A DNA stretch of 64,000 nt from Clostridiales bacterium (GTDB taxonomy: Bacteria; Bacillota; Clostridia; Lachnospirales; Lachnospiraceae): assembly GCA_018365455.1 (NCBI GenBank), contig JAGZJZ010000002.1, positions 124,001-188,000 of the forward strand. The letters are read 5' to 3'. Both the position numbers and the translations under genes were made by a program. The notes under the pieces are model-generated. The model ran no database searches. It saw only the letters and a list, made by a program, of their open reading frames with translations, and had not been told where the DNA came from. Each line of letters starts with the position of its first letter. The stretch's first letter is position 1. Of this stretch, positions 1 to 7,857 are shown piece by piece.

Positions 1-79
1 CGAGCCCCTTTTCTTATGATATAATGCTATAATAAAACAAAAACCGAAATTATATGTTAAGAAAGGACAGGTGTAAATA

Positions 80-742
80 ATGATCAATAATTGGAATGCC
101 ATACCGGGCTTAGAGGAAGCGGATTTTATTGCAGCAGCGGACATCTCAATACTGTCCGATGGAGAAAACAGAGGATATCCCAGAGGTATCGTGGTAGGAA
201 TTGCACTTTCCCAGCCCTATATCCTGGAAGTTACAAATAAGGATGTGGATAACGGCGAATTCTCCAGGACTGAGAAAAAGGCAGAACAACTGGCTGTGAC
301 GCTGGCTGCCTATTTAGAAAAGCAGGGATACAGTGCTTTCGCCCAGACGGAGGAGAATATGATTGCGGAAGGATTTGCTGATGAAGCATCACTGAGTATG
401 AGTCTGCCCTGTAAGACAATCGCTGTGCTCGCCGGTGTGGGATGGATTGGAAAAAACAATCTGCTGATTACCGAAAAATACGGAAGTGCTCTCTGCATGT
501 GCAGCGTATTAACGGATGCTCCGGCAGTTATTCAGGAAAGCAGGGTTATGCTGTCCAGATGCCGGGAGGAATGCACCATCTGTAAATCCATCTGCCCACC
601 GAAAGCCCTGCATGGATGCAGGTGGGAAAAGAAGGTGGCAAGAGACCAGATTGTGGACGTGCACAAATGCAAATGCTGTCTAAAGTGTATGATGTGCTGC
701 CCCTGGACGCAGGCTTATGGTAAAAAACTTATCATTAAGTAA
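80..742 (+). CDS. 4Fe-4S double-cluster protein, QueG-like C-terminal part
   Basis: The 220-residue protein ends in two ferredoxin-like cysteine clusters, the first reading CTICKSICP and the second CKCCLKCMMCCPW, as in the double-cluster domain of epoxyqueuosine reductase and related reductases. The middle contains a GVGWIGKNNLLIT segment that is also typical of the QueG superfamily. It is much shorter than QueG (about 310-380 residues) and has no HEAT repeats, so queuosine reductase activity should not be assumed; a redox or electron-transfer role is inferred. The ATG follows a GAAAGGACAG Shine-Dalgarno. Two TATAAT-like hexamers lie at 20-33, but the -35 region falls outside the window. Confidence 0.75.
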   Translation: MINNWNAIPGLEEADFIAAADISILSDGENRGYPRGIVVGIALSQPYILEVTNKDVDNGEFSRTEKKAEQLAVTLAAYLEKQGYSAFAQTEENMIAEGFADEASLSMSLPCKTIAVLAGVGWIGKNNLLITEKYGSALCMCSVLTDAPAVIQESRVMLSRCREECTICKSICPPKALHGCRWEKKVARDQIVDVHKCKCCLKCMMCCPWTQAYGKKLIIK

Positions 743-777
743 AGTTAAATAACATAGCAATATCTGGGTAAATATGG

Positions 778-783
778 TATAAT
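778..783 (+). promoter_or_regulatory. Putative -10 box upstream of the metal exporter leader
   Basis: TATAAT at 778-783 would start transcription near 790 and so give a leader of about 205 nt before the exporter ATG at 996. The -35 (TAGCAA, 17 bp upstream) is a poor match, so only the -10 is well supported. Confidence 0.4.
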
Positions 784-855
784 GCATCACGGATATGGTG
801 AATATATTAAATAAGACTCTCAGTAAATAACCGAATGTACCGCTGGTTTGATTTT

Positions 856-917
856 CCGAGAGCACAGGTGTCAAATACTCGGAGTAGCCCGCTGTGCCTC
901 CGTTTTTACACCTGTAC
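856..917 (+). promoter_or_regulatory. Structured leader RNA element before the metal exporter
   Basis: An outer stem pairs ACAGGTGT (864-871) with ACACCTGT (908-915), and an inner stem pairs CGGAG (880-884) with CTCCG (898-902). Two competing pairings are also possible: CCGAG (856-860) with CTCGG (878-882), and GCACAG (862-867) with CTGTGC (892-897). Mutually exclusive helices in a long leader of a metal transporter suggest a riboswitch or attenuator. The internal GGAGTAGC recalls the first conserved loop of the yybP-ykoY manganese riboswitch, but its second conserved loop was not found, so the class is unassigned. Confidence 0.4.
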
Positions 918-995
918 TTTCAAAAAAACAATCTCATTGTACTATGCGGTTGTTTACTTTGAGTTATACTAAATTCAGGAAGTTAGTGAGGTATT

Positions 996-1835
996 ATGTT
1001 TACAGAAGCATTGCGAGAAGCATTTTTTGATAGTTTACAAATGCTGCCATTTTTATTTGCAGCTTTTTTAATTTTAGAAGCGGTGGAACATTACTCCAGT
1101 GGGTTTATGAAAAAAGCACTTTATAAGGTGGGAAAAGCAGGCCCGGTAGCAGGCTCAGTTTTGGGATGTATCCCCCAGTGCGGCTTTTCTGTTATTGCAG
1201 CGAATCTGTATTCCGGGGGGATTATCACACTGGGAACGCTGCTGGCAGTCTTTATCGCCACATCCGATGAAGCGATACTGATTCTAATGGGCAATCCGGG
1301 CAGAGGGAGTGATATTCTAAATCTGATTATAACGAAGATTATAATTGCAGTTATAGCAGGATACGGCATAGACATTTTCTTTCGTCGCCGGAGTGAAGGA
1401 AAAAAAGAAATCGGGGAAATCTGTGACCATTGCGGCTGTCATGAAGGTCATGGCGGAATTTTAATGCCGGCACTCCGCCATACGGCAAAAATATTTCTCT
1501 ATGTATTAGTATTTAATTTGGTTCTGGAGGTTGCATTGGACTGGATTGGTGCTCAGAGGCTTTCGGAATATCTGCTAAAAGATTCTCTGATTCAGCCATT
1601 TATTGCGGCACTGATTGGCATGATACCTAATTGTGCCTCATCGGTAATCCTGACAGAACTTTACTTAAGCGGTGCAATCAGTTTTGCATCCGTCGTATCC
1701 GGGCTGTGTACCGGGGCGGGAATTGGTCTAGTGGTGTTATTGAAAATGAACCATAACCCCAAAGAAAATTTAAAAATCGTTGGATTGCTCTATGGGATCT
1801 CTGTTGTGGCGGGGGTGGTCATTCAGTTATTTTGA
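996..1835 (+). CDS. Putative manganese/heavy-metal exporter, ten-helix family
   Basis: This 279-residue integral membrane protein has two homologous halves, each with an IPxCxxS-type motif: GCIPQCGFS in the first and GMIPNCASS in the second. A cytoplasmic histidine/cysteine-rich loop (CDHCGCHEGHG) separates them and could bind metal. This architecture matches the family annotated as arsenic efflux or putative manganese transporter (PF11449-like). The substrate is inferred from the family only. The ATG follows GTGAGG. The 160-200 nt structured leader suggests control by metal or metabolite. Alternative roles are export of another divalent ion or arsenical. Confidence 0.7.
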   Translation: MFTEALREAFFDSLQMLPFLFAAFLILEAVEHYSSGFMKKALYKVGKAGPVAGSVLGCIPQCGFSVIAANLYSGGIITLGTLLAVFIATSDEAILILMGNPGRGSDILNLIITKIIIAVIAGYGIDIFFRRRSEGKKEIGEICDHCGCHEGHGGILMPALRHTAKIFLYVLVFNLVLEVALDWIGAQRLSEYLLKDSLIQPFIAALIGMIPNCASSVILTELYLSGAISFASVVSGLCTGAGIGLVVLLKMNHNPKENLKIVGLLYGISVVAGVVIQLF

Positions 1836-1863
1836 ATACGTTCTTAGAAAATTGGAGGTAAGT

Positions 1864-2565
1864 ATGAAAATCACCTATATACATCATAGTTCATTTTTAG
1901 TCGAAGGATCGGATTTCTATCTTTTGTTTGATTATTTTCAGGGGAATATCCCAGAGTTATCAGAACAAAAGCCCCTTTATGTATTTGCAAGCCATCGGCA
2001 TGGAGACCATTTTTCCAAGGTGATTTTTGAGCTTGAAAAAGTACATCCAAATATTAGATATATCCTATCGTCCGATATCAAACCGAAGCAGGTTCCGGCA
2101 GAATCCCTTTCCAGAACAACCTTTCTGGGAAAGAACATGGTAGAAAAGATAGGGGATATGGTAGTAGAAACCTATCATTCTACGGATGAAGGCGTTGCAT
2201 TTCTTGTATCGGCTGGCGGAAAAAACATTTATCATGCCGGAGATTTAAATGACTGGACCTGGATAGGGGAGCCGGATGACTGGAATGCAAAAATGCGCAG
2301 AGTCTACCGGAAGATCGCCTTCGGTTTAAAAGATAAGAAAATTGATGTCGCTTTTCTGCCGCTGGATGGAAGACAGGAAGGGGAATTTTATCAGGGCATG
2401 GATTACTTTTTAAGAACTGTAGCAGATGTAAAAGCAGTATTTCCCATGCATTTCTGGGAAGATTACACCGTGATCAGACAAATAAAGGAAATGAAAGAGT
2501 CGGAGAGTTATCGGTCTAAGATATATGATATTGATTATGAAGGACAGGAATTTTTAATCGTTTAA
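1864..2565 (+). CDS. MBL-fold metallo-hydrolase
   Basis: The 233-residue protein has the metallo-beta-lactamase metal-binding motif HRHGDH at residues 44-49, a HAGDLN segment in the middle that supplies further ligands, and a late FPMHFWED histidine. It resembles UlaG/YtkL-type soluble hydrolases of unknown substrate. An in-frame upstream extension to 1780 exists inside the exporter gene, but the ATG at 1864 is preceded by TTGGAGG at a good distance and the homologous fold starts there (MKITYIHHSSF), so 1864 is chosen. It lies 28 bp after the exporter stop and is probably co-transcribed with it. Confidence 0.8.
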   Translation: MKITYIHHSSFLVEGSDFYLLFDYFQGNIPELSEQKPLYVFASHRHGDHFSKVIFELEKVHPNIRYILSSDIKPKQVPAESLSRTTFLGKNMVEKIGDMVVETYHSTDEGVAFLVSAGGKNIYHAGDLNDWTWIGEPDDWNAKMRRVYRKIAFGLKDKKIDVAFLPLDGRQEGEFYQGMDYFLRTVADVKAVFPMHFWEDYTVIRQIKEMKESESYRSKIYDIDYEGQEFLIV

Positions 2566-2577
2566 TGTTTTAGAAAA

Positions 2578-2764
2578 CAGGACACAGTGCCTCCCGGTGT
2601 AAATACGTCGATCTATAGTATCTGATATCTGTATCAGGTGTGCGCCTGTGAATCGACGGCGTAGCGGGCTGCGGCTAGAATTACTGACGTGCAGCTGGCA
2701 TAGAAAGCGAGTGTTATATAGTGGCGTATTTGCGCCGGGCGGACCTGGCGGCAGGAGTCATAGT
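2578..2764 (+). promoter_or_regulatory. Long folded 5' region before a LacI-type regulator
   Basis: About 190 nt of GC-richer sequence precede the regulator. CGTCGAT near 2606-2612 pairs with ATCGACG near 2651-2657 and encloses CTGATA/TATCAG and CAGGTG/CGCCTG hairpins. A 7-bp hairpin, CGCCGGG-CGGA-CCTGGCG, sits about 2732-2749, just upstream of the AGGAG. The segment shares GGTGTnAAATAC-like and CGGnGTAGCnnGCTG-like blocks with the leader at 856-917. It is either a structured leader or a small repeated element; no known RNA class was recognised. Confidence 0.35.
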
Positions 2765-3790
2765 ATGGTGAGATTACAGGATATTGCAGATATGGTGGGG
2801 GTGAGCCGCACAACGGTTTCCAATGTATTGCACGGAAAAACGAAAAAGGTGTCCCCTGAAACAATTCAGAAGATTACAGCTATATTAAAAGAATCAGAGT
2901 ATATCCCCAATATGGGCTCTCTGATTTTAACCAATCAGAAGTCAAAACTTATCGGTCTTGTGATTGGATATGAAAAAGCCCATGGGAATACGGCAATCGG
3001 AGATCCGTTTGTCAGTGAGATGACGGGGGCATTACATGAAATCGTGGAACGCCATGGCTATTATCTAATGCTGATCGGCGGTGAAAATCAGGAGAACGTG
3101 ATTAATATAGCATCCAGATGGAATGTGGATGGGCTGATTCTGTTTGCTTATTCGGAAAAAGACTATTTAAAGCTGCAGAAAAAGTTAAACAAACCGATGG
3201 TAACCATTGACATCTACCAGAAGAAATCCCATGATATGGTGAATATCGGGATTGATGATTTTCATGGAGGCTATCTGGCGGGGAAATATCTCCTGGATAT
3301 GGGATACCGTGATCCCCTGTATCTTGCAGAGTACGATGAAAATGCAGATGCATACCGCTGGATGGGAATGAAAAAAGCATTGGAGGATGCAGGCATAGTA
3401 AGCATGGAAAACAGGCGGATTCTGCTTTCTCATTATGAGACAGTGAGGCTTTGCACCTATCGTGAGATGATGCCACGTTTTCTTAATGCACAGGCACTTT
3501 TCTTTGCTGCCGATTATCTGGCAGTGGAATTTATAAATGAATGCCATGACAGGGGTATCGGGATTCCGGATCAAATCTCTGTGGTAGGTTTTGATGATAA
3601 TATGCTTGCCAGAGTGGTACGCCCGAAGTTAACGACAATACGGCAGGAAAACAGAAAAAAGGTGGCGCTGGCATTTGAACGGCTTCTTCAGGTAATGGAA
3701 AATAAAACAGTCGAAAATAAAGATACCCGTCTGCCGGTAGAACTGGTAATCCGGGATTCTGTCCGGAATCGATCCGGGAAACAGGAATAA
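2765..3790 (+). CDS. LacI-family transcriptional regulator
   Basis: The 341-residue protein has an N-terminal LacI HTH (VRLQDIADMVGVSRTTVSNVL) with hinge helix, followed by a periplasmic-binding-protein-like sensor domain (ISVVGFDDNMLARVVRPKLTTI near the C terminus). The ATG at 2765 places the HTH at residue 1 and follows an AGGAG; an in-frame extension to 2648 would add an unrelated basic tail. It lies directly upstream of a GH13 glucosidase gene whose promoter carries a palindrome, so it may be that gene's repressor. The effector is unknown and is probably an alpha-glucoside by context. Confidence 0.85.
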   Translation: MVRLQDIADMVGVSRTTVSNVLHGKTKKVSPETIQKITAILKESEYIPNMGSLILTNQKSKLIGLVIGYEKAHGNTAIGDPFVSEMTGALHEIVERHGYYLMLIGGENQENVINIASRWNVDGLILFAYSEKDYLKLQKKLNKPMVTIDIYQKKSHDMVNIGIDDFHGGYLAGKYLLDMGYRDPLYLAEYDENADAYRWMGMKKALEDAGIVSMENRRILLSHYETVRLCTYREMMPRFLNAQALFFAADYLAVEFINECHDRGIGIPDQISVVGFDDNMLARVVRPKLTTIRQENRKKVALAFERLLQVMENKTVENKDTRLPVELVIRDSVRNRSGKQE

Positions 3791-3820
3791 GAACAGTTTG
3801 CTGTAATAGAGATGTGATAT

Positions 3821-3862
3821 GCCTCCAATAAGCAGGAATTTTCAGGCTGGCTTATTGGGGGC
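3821..3862 (+). terminator. Stem-loop after the LacI gene
   Basis: GCCTCCAATAAGC pairs with GCTTATTGGGGGC over 13 bp with one G-T pair and a 16-nt loop. No T-run follows directly (TTTTTT appears only about 20 nt later), so it is a weak terminator or an RNA-stabilising hairpin. The rest of the 312-bp gap holds the glucosidase promoter and operator. Confidence 0.5.
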
Positions 3863-3998
3863 AGTTCAATTTATGGCAGACTTTTTTGCGATTTTAAACC
3901 TCCGATTTTAAACTTTCTATTTTACTGCGATTTGCTGCAATTTTGTAGTTTTGTATAACATGCATAATGTGTCTGATAAAGTATTGTGATAATGTATA

Positions 3999-4012
3999 GT
4001 TTCGCACGAAAC
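3999..4012 (+). promoter_or_regulatory. Palindromic operator, probably LacI-family
   Basis: GTTTCG-CA-CGAAAC is a perfect 6+6 inverted repeat ending 3 bp before the -35 box of the glucosidase promoter. Position and symmetry suit a repressor or activator site, and the upstream LacI gene is the obvious candidate. LacI sites usually have a central CG, which this lacks. Confidence 0.45.
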
Positions 4013-4015
4013 CTA

Positions 4016-4045
4016 TTGACGCTCTTACATTTACAGTGATATGAT
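4016..4045 (+). promoter_or_regulatory. Sigma-A promoter of the GH13 glucosidase
   Basis: TTGACG at 4016-4021 and TATGAT at 4040-4045 are separated by 18 bp, giving a start near 4052 and a leader of about 50 nt. Confidence 0.65.
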
Positions 4046-4102
4046 GAACTCAGAAAAAGCAGTTAACCGTACAAATTATGAGACAATAGATGGAGGAAAA
4101 AC

Positions 4103-5764
4103 ATGAAACAGTGGTGGAAAGAAAGCGTAGTTTATCAAATTTATCCAAGAAGCTTTGCTGACAGCAACGGAGACGGTATCGGAGATTTAAATGGAATAAC
4201 GGAACACCTGGATTATCTTCAGGATCTGGGCGTTGATGTGATCTGGCTCTCACCGGTTTATCAGTCCCCAAACGACGATAACGGATATGATATCTCTGAT
4301 TATCAGGCGATCATGAGTGATTTTGGAACTATGGAGGATTACGACAGGATGCTGTCTGAGGCTCATAAACGTGGAATAAAAATCGTTATGGATCTGGTGG
4401 TAAACCATACTTCCGATGAGCATCAGTGGTTTGTAGAAAGCAAAAAGAGCAAAGATAATGAATACCGTGATTATTACATCTGGAAAGATGGTAAAAACGG
4501 CAAAGAGCCAAACAACTGGGGTGGATGCTTTGGTGGTTCTGCATGGGAATATGATAAGGAAACGGATATGTATTTCCTTCATTGCTTTTCCAAAAAACAG
4601 CCGGATCTCAACTGGGAAAACCCGAAGGTTCGTAAAGAAGTGTTTGATATGATGTCCTGGTGGTGCGAAAAAGGAATCGATGGTTTCCGAATGGATGTAA
4701 TCAGCATGATTTCCAAGGATCCCGCATTCCCGGATGGTGAAGTGAGAAATGGACTTTATGGAGATAACGGACCATTTGTATGCAATGGACCTCATGTACA
4801 TGAATATCTCAGAGAGATGAATCAGGAAGTATTGTCCAAATATGATATTATGACCGTCGGCGAGGCAGCAGGCGTGACTATAGAGGAGGCAAAAAAATAT
4901 GCCGGAGAAACAACCGGGGAATTGAACATGGTTTTTCAGTTTGAGCATGTGGAACTGGGAGACCACAGAATCGGCAAATGGTCTGCAAAAGAGGTGCCGT
5001 TAAAAGACCTGCGGGAAGCGATGAACAGATGGCAGATTAATCTGGAAGGTAAGGCGTGGAACAGTTTATTCTGGGATAACCATGACCAGCCAAGGGCCGT
5101 ATCCAGATTTGGCGATGACAGCCCCATGTACCGGGAAGTGTCTGCAAAAATGCTGGCTACCTGCCTTCATATGATGAAAGGAACTCCCTATATATACCAG
5201 GGAGAAGAACTGGGAATGACAAACGCATACTTCAGCAAGCTGGAGGACTATCGGGATATTGAAAGCATCAATGCTTTCCATGAATATACGGAGAATGGTC
5301 TTGCAGGCAAAGAAGAAATGATGAATTGTTTAAAAGAAATCAGCCGTGACAATGCCAGAACCCCGATGCAGTGGAACACAAAAGAAAACGCAGGGTTTAC
5401 AACCGGCACACCGTGGATTAAAGTAAACAAAAATTATCTGGAAATCAATGCCGAGGCTGAGATGGCAGAGGAAGACAGCGTATACAACTATTATAAAAAA
5501 CTGATCCGCCTGAGAAAAGAAAATGAGATTATGGTCCAGGGCAGATTTGTTCCCCTTCTGGAAGAAGACGACCATATCTATGCATACGAAAGACTTTGGG
5601 AAGGTGAAAAAATTGTAGTGGCATGCAATTTTACAAAAGAAGTGCAGGCATGCGATTTGTTCCGGGGATTAGAGGACGGCAGAGAGCTGATATCTAATTA
5701 CAAAGAACATAAATCAGGTGTACTTCAGCCTTATGAAGCCATTGCAGTTTTGTGCAAAATATAA
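4103..5764 (+). CDS. malL: GH13 alpha-glucosidase (oligo-1,6-glucosidase type)
   Basis: The 553-residue cytoplasmic enzyme (no signal peptide) carries all GH13 signatures: DLVVNH, GFRMDVI with nucleophile Asp198, VGEA with acid/base Glu254, and NHDQ with Asp328. Valine after the nucleophile Asp is typical of enzymes that act on alpha-1,6 linkages such as isomaltose. Length matches oligo-1,6-glucosidases (about 555-560). Trehalose-6-phosphate hydrolase is an alternative, but no trehalose PTS is near. It is monocistronic, with an AGATGGAGG ribosome binding site and its own promoter and strong terminator. Control by the upstream LacI protein is inferred. Confidence 0.87.
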   Translation: MKQWWKESVVYQIYPRSFADSNGDGIGDLNGITEHLDYLQDLGVDVIWLSPVYQSPNDDNGYDISDYQAIMSDFGTMEDYDRMLSEAHKRGIKIVMDLVVNHTSDEHQWFVESKKSKDNEYRDYYIWKDGKNGKEPNNWGGCFGGSAWEYDKETDMYFLHCFSKKQPDLNWENPKVRKEVFDMMSWWCEKGIDGFRMDVISMISKDPAFPDGEVRNGLYGDNGPFVCNGPHVHEYLREMNQEVLSKYDIMTVGEAAGVTIEEAKKYAGETTGELNMVFQFEHVELGDHRIGKWSAKEVPLKDLREAMNRWQINLEGKAWNSLFWDNHDQPRAVSRFGDDSPMYREVSAKMLATCLHMMKGTPYIYQGEELGMTNAYFSKLEDYRDIESINAFHEYTENGLAGKEEMMNCLKEISRDNARTPMQWNTKENAGFTTGTPWIKVNKNYLEINAEAEMAEEDSVYNYYKKLIRLRKENEIMVQGRFVPLLEEDDHIYAYERLWEGEKIVVACNFTKEVQACDLFRGLEDGRELISNYKEHKSGVLQPYEAIAVLCKI

Positions 5765-5788
5765 TATCTCATATAACATATAAAAAAT

Positions 5789-5849
5789 AACTATCGGTAA
5801 ATCTTAATTGAACTTCGGTTCATAAATAAAATTTACCGATAGTTTTTTT
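5789..5849 (+). terminator. Strong intrinsic terminator with UUCG-capped inner hairpin
   Basis: AACTATCGGTAAAT (5789-5802) pairs perfectly over 14 bp with ATTTACCGATAGTT (5831-5844), followed by seven T. Inside the loop, TGAAC-TTCG-GTTCA forms a second hairpin with a UUCG tetraloop. Confidence 0.9.
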
Positions 5850-5889
5850 ATGCAGAAATTAAAATGACAGATGGACAAGCCGTATCAAC

Positions 5890-5911
5890 ATGCTTAAAAG
5901 CATCTTTTTTT
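5890..5911 (+). terminator. Small intrinsic terminator
   Basis: ATGCTT-AA-AAGCAT followed by C and seven T. It is probably a backup to the terminator at 5789, insulating the sigma-factor operon. Confidence 0.5.
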
Positions 5912-5928
5912 GTTATTGAAAAAAATTG

Positions 5929-5958
5929 TTGAAAAAAATGTTATGATATTGATAGAAT
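5929..5958 (+). promoter_or_regulatory. Putative promoter of the ECF sigma operon
   Basis: TTGAAA at 5929-5934 and TAGAAT at 5953-5958 with 18-bp spacing. The leader that follows (about 170 nt, to 6121) contains TGTAAC...GTTACA and other short inverted repeats; no known RNA was recognised. The match is moderate. Confidence 0.35.
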
Positions 5959-6133
5959 TTACAGACAGGTATACGAAATAATAAGTGTAACAGGTAATAC
6001 GTTACAGCAAGCTTGCAGGCAAATACCTTGCACAATTCGGCGGGATATTTGAACCTCGCGGCAGCCTTCAGCCGGATATACAGAGATGTAGGAATGGCTC
6101 GCTGTCCACGGGAATAAATCCATGGGGGAAAAA

Positions 6134-6694
6134 ATGAAAATAAGAGAAGAAAATTTTATAGAACAATTAAAAATAAGAAACGAAAAAGCTCTTATGTATA
6201 TCATAGACCAGTATGGAGGACTTCTAAAGTCTGTGATAGGAAAGCACATGTATGCTTTGAAAGATTATCAGGAGGAATGTTTAAATGATGTCCTCTTAGG
6301 AATCTGGAATAATATTTCTTACTTTGAGGAAGAGAAGAATTCCTTTAAAAACTGGGCGGCGGGAATTGCCAGATATAAAGCGATTGATTATCTCAGAAAA
6401 TATGCCAAAGAACTGGAAAATACAAACTGGGAAGATGTCGTTATAGTAAAAGAAGATGAGGCGATTCAAAAGACGGTGGAACAGGAAATTTCGGAGGAAC
6501 TGGAACGGATGCTGTCATGTCTGTCACCGGAAGACCGGGAAATATTTTTAAAGATATATGTGGAAGAGCAGGAAATGGATGAGATCAGCAAAGAGACAGG
6601 TCTCAAAAAAACAGTTATTTATAACCGCGTATCCAGGGGTAAGAAGAAAATAAGAACATTATTTTCAAATGGGAAAGGAGCAGATATCGTATGA
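6134..6694 (+). CDS. ECF-type RNA polymerase sigma factor
   Basis: The protein (186 residues from this start) has sigma region 2 (YQEECLNDVLLGIWNNISYF...NWAAGIARYKAIDYLRK) and region 4 HTH (LSPEDREIFLKIYVEEQEMDEISKETGLKKTVIYNRVSRGKKKIR). An ATG at 6122 lies four codons upstream, but GGGGG directly before AAAAA-ATG favours 6134. The last 4 bp overlap the start of the next gene (ATGA), so sigma factor and downstream membrane protein are translationally coupled, the usual sigma/anti-sigma layout. The inducing signal is unknown. Confidence 0.88.
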   Translation: MKIREENFIEQLKIRNEKALMYIIDQYGGLLKSVIGKHMYALKDYQEECLNDVLLGIWNNISYFEEEKNSFKNWAAGIARYKAIDYLRKYAKELENTNWEDVVIVKEDEAIQKTVEQEISEELERMLSCLSPEDREIFLKIYVEEQEMDEISKETGLKKTVIYNRVSRGKKKIRTLFSNGKGADIV

Positions 6695-7695
6695 AAAGAA
6701 ATATATATGAATTATTAAATGAAGTAGAAACAGACTTAAGCGAATATCAGGATGAGCATTTAACACAGCTGGAAAACAAAAGAATAAAGAAAAAGGTGAT
6801 GGGGAATATGAAAAAGAAAAACAGTGGAAAGAAAATAGCAGTGGCTGCATGTGTCTGCCTGTGTGCGGCAGGCCTGGCTGCAGGTCCGTTAAAAGGGGAA
6901 GTACAGGCTGCAGTGAAATATGTGTCTTATACCATCGCAAATTCACTTGGCATACAAAAGGATTTATCCCCTTACGAAAGCATCTTAAATCAGTCTGTAA
7001 GTGATGCAGGAGTAACAATTACATTAAATTCTGTCATTCTGGATGAAAATGAACTGGTAGTTTCCACTACAGAGGTCTATGAACGTGAATTGCAAGAAAA
7101 TGATATGAGTACCATCAGCGGCAGAATATTTATTAACGGAAGAGATGTAAGTACAGGTGCAAGCGGAGGAACCGCACAGGCAGACCCGCATACTATGGAG
7201 AGTGTAATGCATTACGATATCAAAGGGCTTGATACCAGCAGCAAACTGGATTTTGAACTGGTATTCAGTGACCGTGAGGGAAGCGGAAACTGGGAATTTG
7301 CATTTGAGGCAGATGGAAGTAAGCTAAGTATCGACACATTCCGCCTTGCAATGGACAATACTTTCCAGTTGCCGGACGGAACTCAGGTAGTATTAAATGA
7401 ATTTACCAATAATGCACTGGGAGAAAAGATATATTTCACATATAATACAGATCGCTGCAATTATGATATGAAACTGGAAGGAACAGACAATCTGGGGAAC
7501 GAAGTAAACTTTTATCTCTCCAGATCCGGCAGCGGTCAGGGACGTTTTAATATTGATGATTTAAGGCCACATATCGGAGAGGATGCATCTTCCGTTACAT
7601 TGACCCTTTATGCAGTAGAATTTCCGAAAGAAAGCGGTAAAATGAGTAATGATTTTCAAAAGATTGGGGAACCTTTTACAATAAACTTAAAATGA
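6691..7695 (+). CDS. DUF4179 membrane protein, likely anti-sigma factor
   Basis: The 334-residue protein begins with a 40-residue charged cytoplasmic part, one transmembrane helix (about residues 48-65, AVAACVCLCAAGLAAG), and an extracytoplasmic beta-rich region of the DUF4179 type, including the SPYESILNQSV...GVTITLNSVILDENELVVS segment. Proteins of this family sit directly after ECF sigma factors in Firmicutes and are taken to sequester them. Its start overlaps the sigma stop by 4 bp, supporting a functional pair. What it senses cannot be told from sequence. Confidence 0.8.
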   Translation: MKRNIYELLNEVETDLSEYQDEHLTQLENKRIKKKVMGNMKKKNSGKKIAVAACVCLCAAGLAAGPLKGEVQAAVKYVSYTIANSLGIQKDLSPYESILNQSVSDAGVTITLNSVILDENELVVSTTEVYERELQENDMSTISGRIFINGRDVSTGASGGTAQADPHTMESVMHYDIKGLDTSSKLDFELVFSDREGSGNWEFAFEADGSKLSIDTFRLAMDNTFQLPDGTQVVLNEFTNNALGEKIYFTYNTDRCNYDMKLEGTDNLGNEVNFYLSRSGSGQGRFNIDDLRPHIGEDASSVTLTLYAVEFPKESGKMSNDFQKIGEPFTINLK

Positions 7696-7720
7696 AGACT
7701 GCAGATGCAGTCTTTGTTTT
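7695..7720 (+). terminator. Intrinsic terminator of the sigma operon
   Basis: AAGACTGCA-GA-TGCAGTCTT stem followed by TGTTTTT; its first base is the last base of the stop codon. Confidence 0.75.
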
Positions 7721-7768
7721 TGTCGGAAAACATGTCGGAAAAGATTGGAAATAATATTCAAAAACTAC

Positions 7769-7797
7769 TTGACAAAATGAACTGTAATTGATATTAT
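7769..7797 (+). promoter_or_regulatory. Sigma-A promoter of rrf2-trxA
   Basis: TTGACA at 7769-7774 and TATTAT at 7792-7797 with exact 17-bp spacing. Confidence 0.8.
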
Positions 7798-7803
7798 TAC
7801 AGT
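7781..7803 (+). promoter_or_regulatory. Operator overlapping the rrf2 promoter
   Basis: ACTGTAAT (7781-7788) and ATTACAGT (7796-7803) form a perfect 8+8 inverted repeat across the spacer and -10 box, with a further AACTGTAAC half-site just downstream. The position fits autorepression by the Rrf2 protein; the assignment is inferred from location. Confidence 0.65.
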
Positions 7804-7857
7804 ATCAACTGTAACTAACAGGATAACAGATAAGATAAAGAGAAGGTGGGAAGGAAT

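Noticed and set aside
848..1030. 60-codon open frame over the exporter leader
   Set aside because: It runs through the hairpin element and overlaps the exporter start; the protein resembles nothing and there is no Shine-Dalgarno.
5990..6121. Possible third copy of the leader element near 856 and 2578
   Set aside because: The match (GGCTCGCTGTCC against AGCCCGCTGTGCC) is short and the surrounding fold differs, so it is likely chance.
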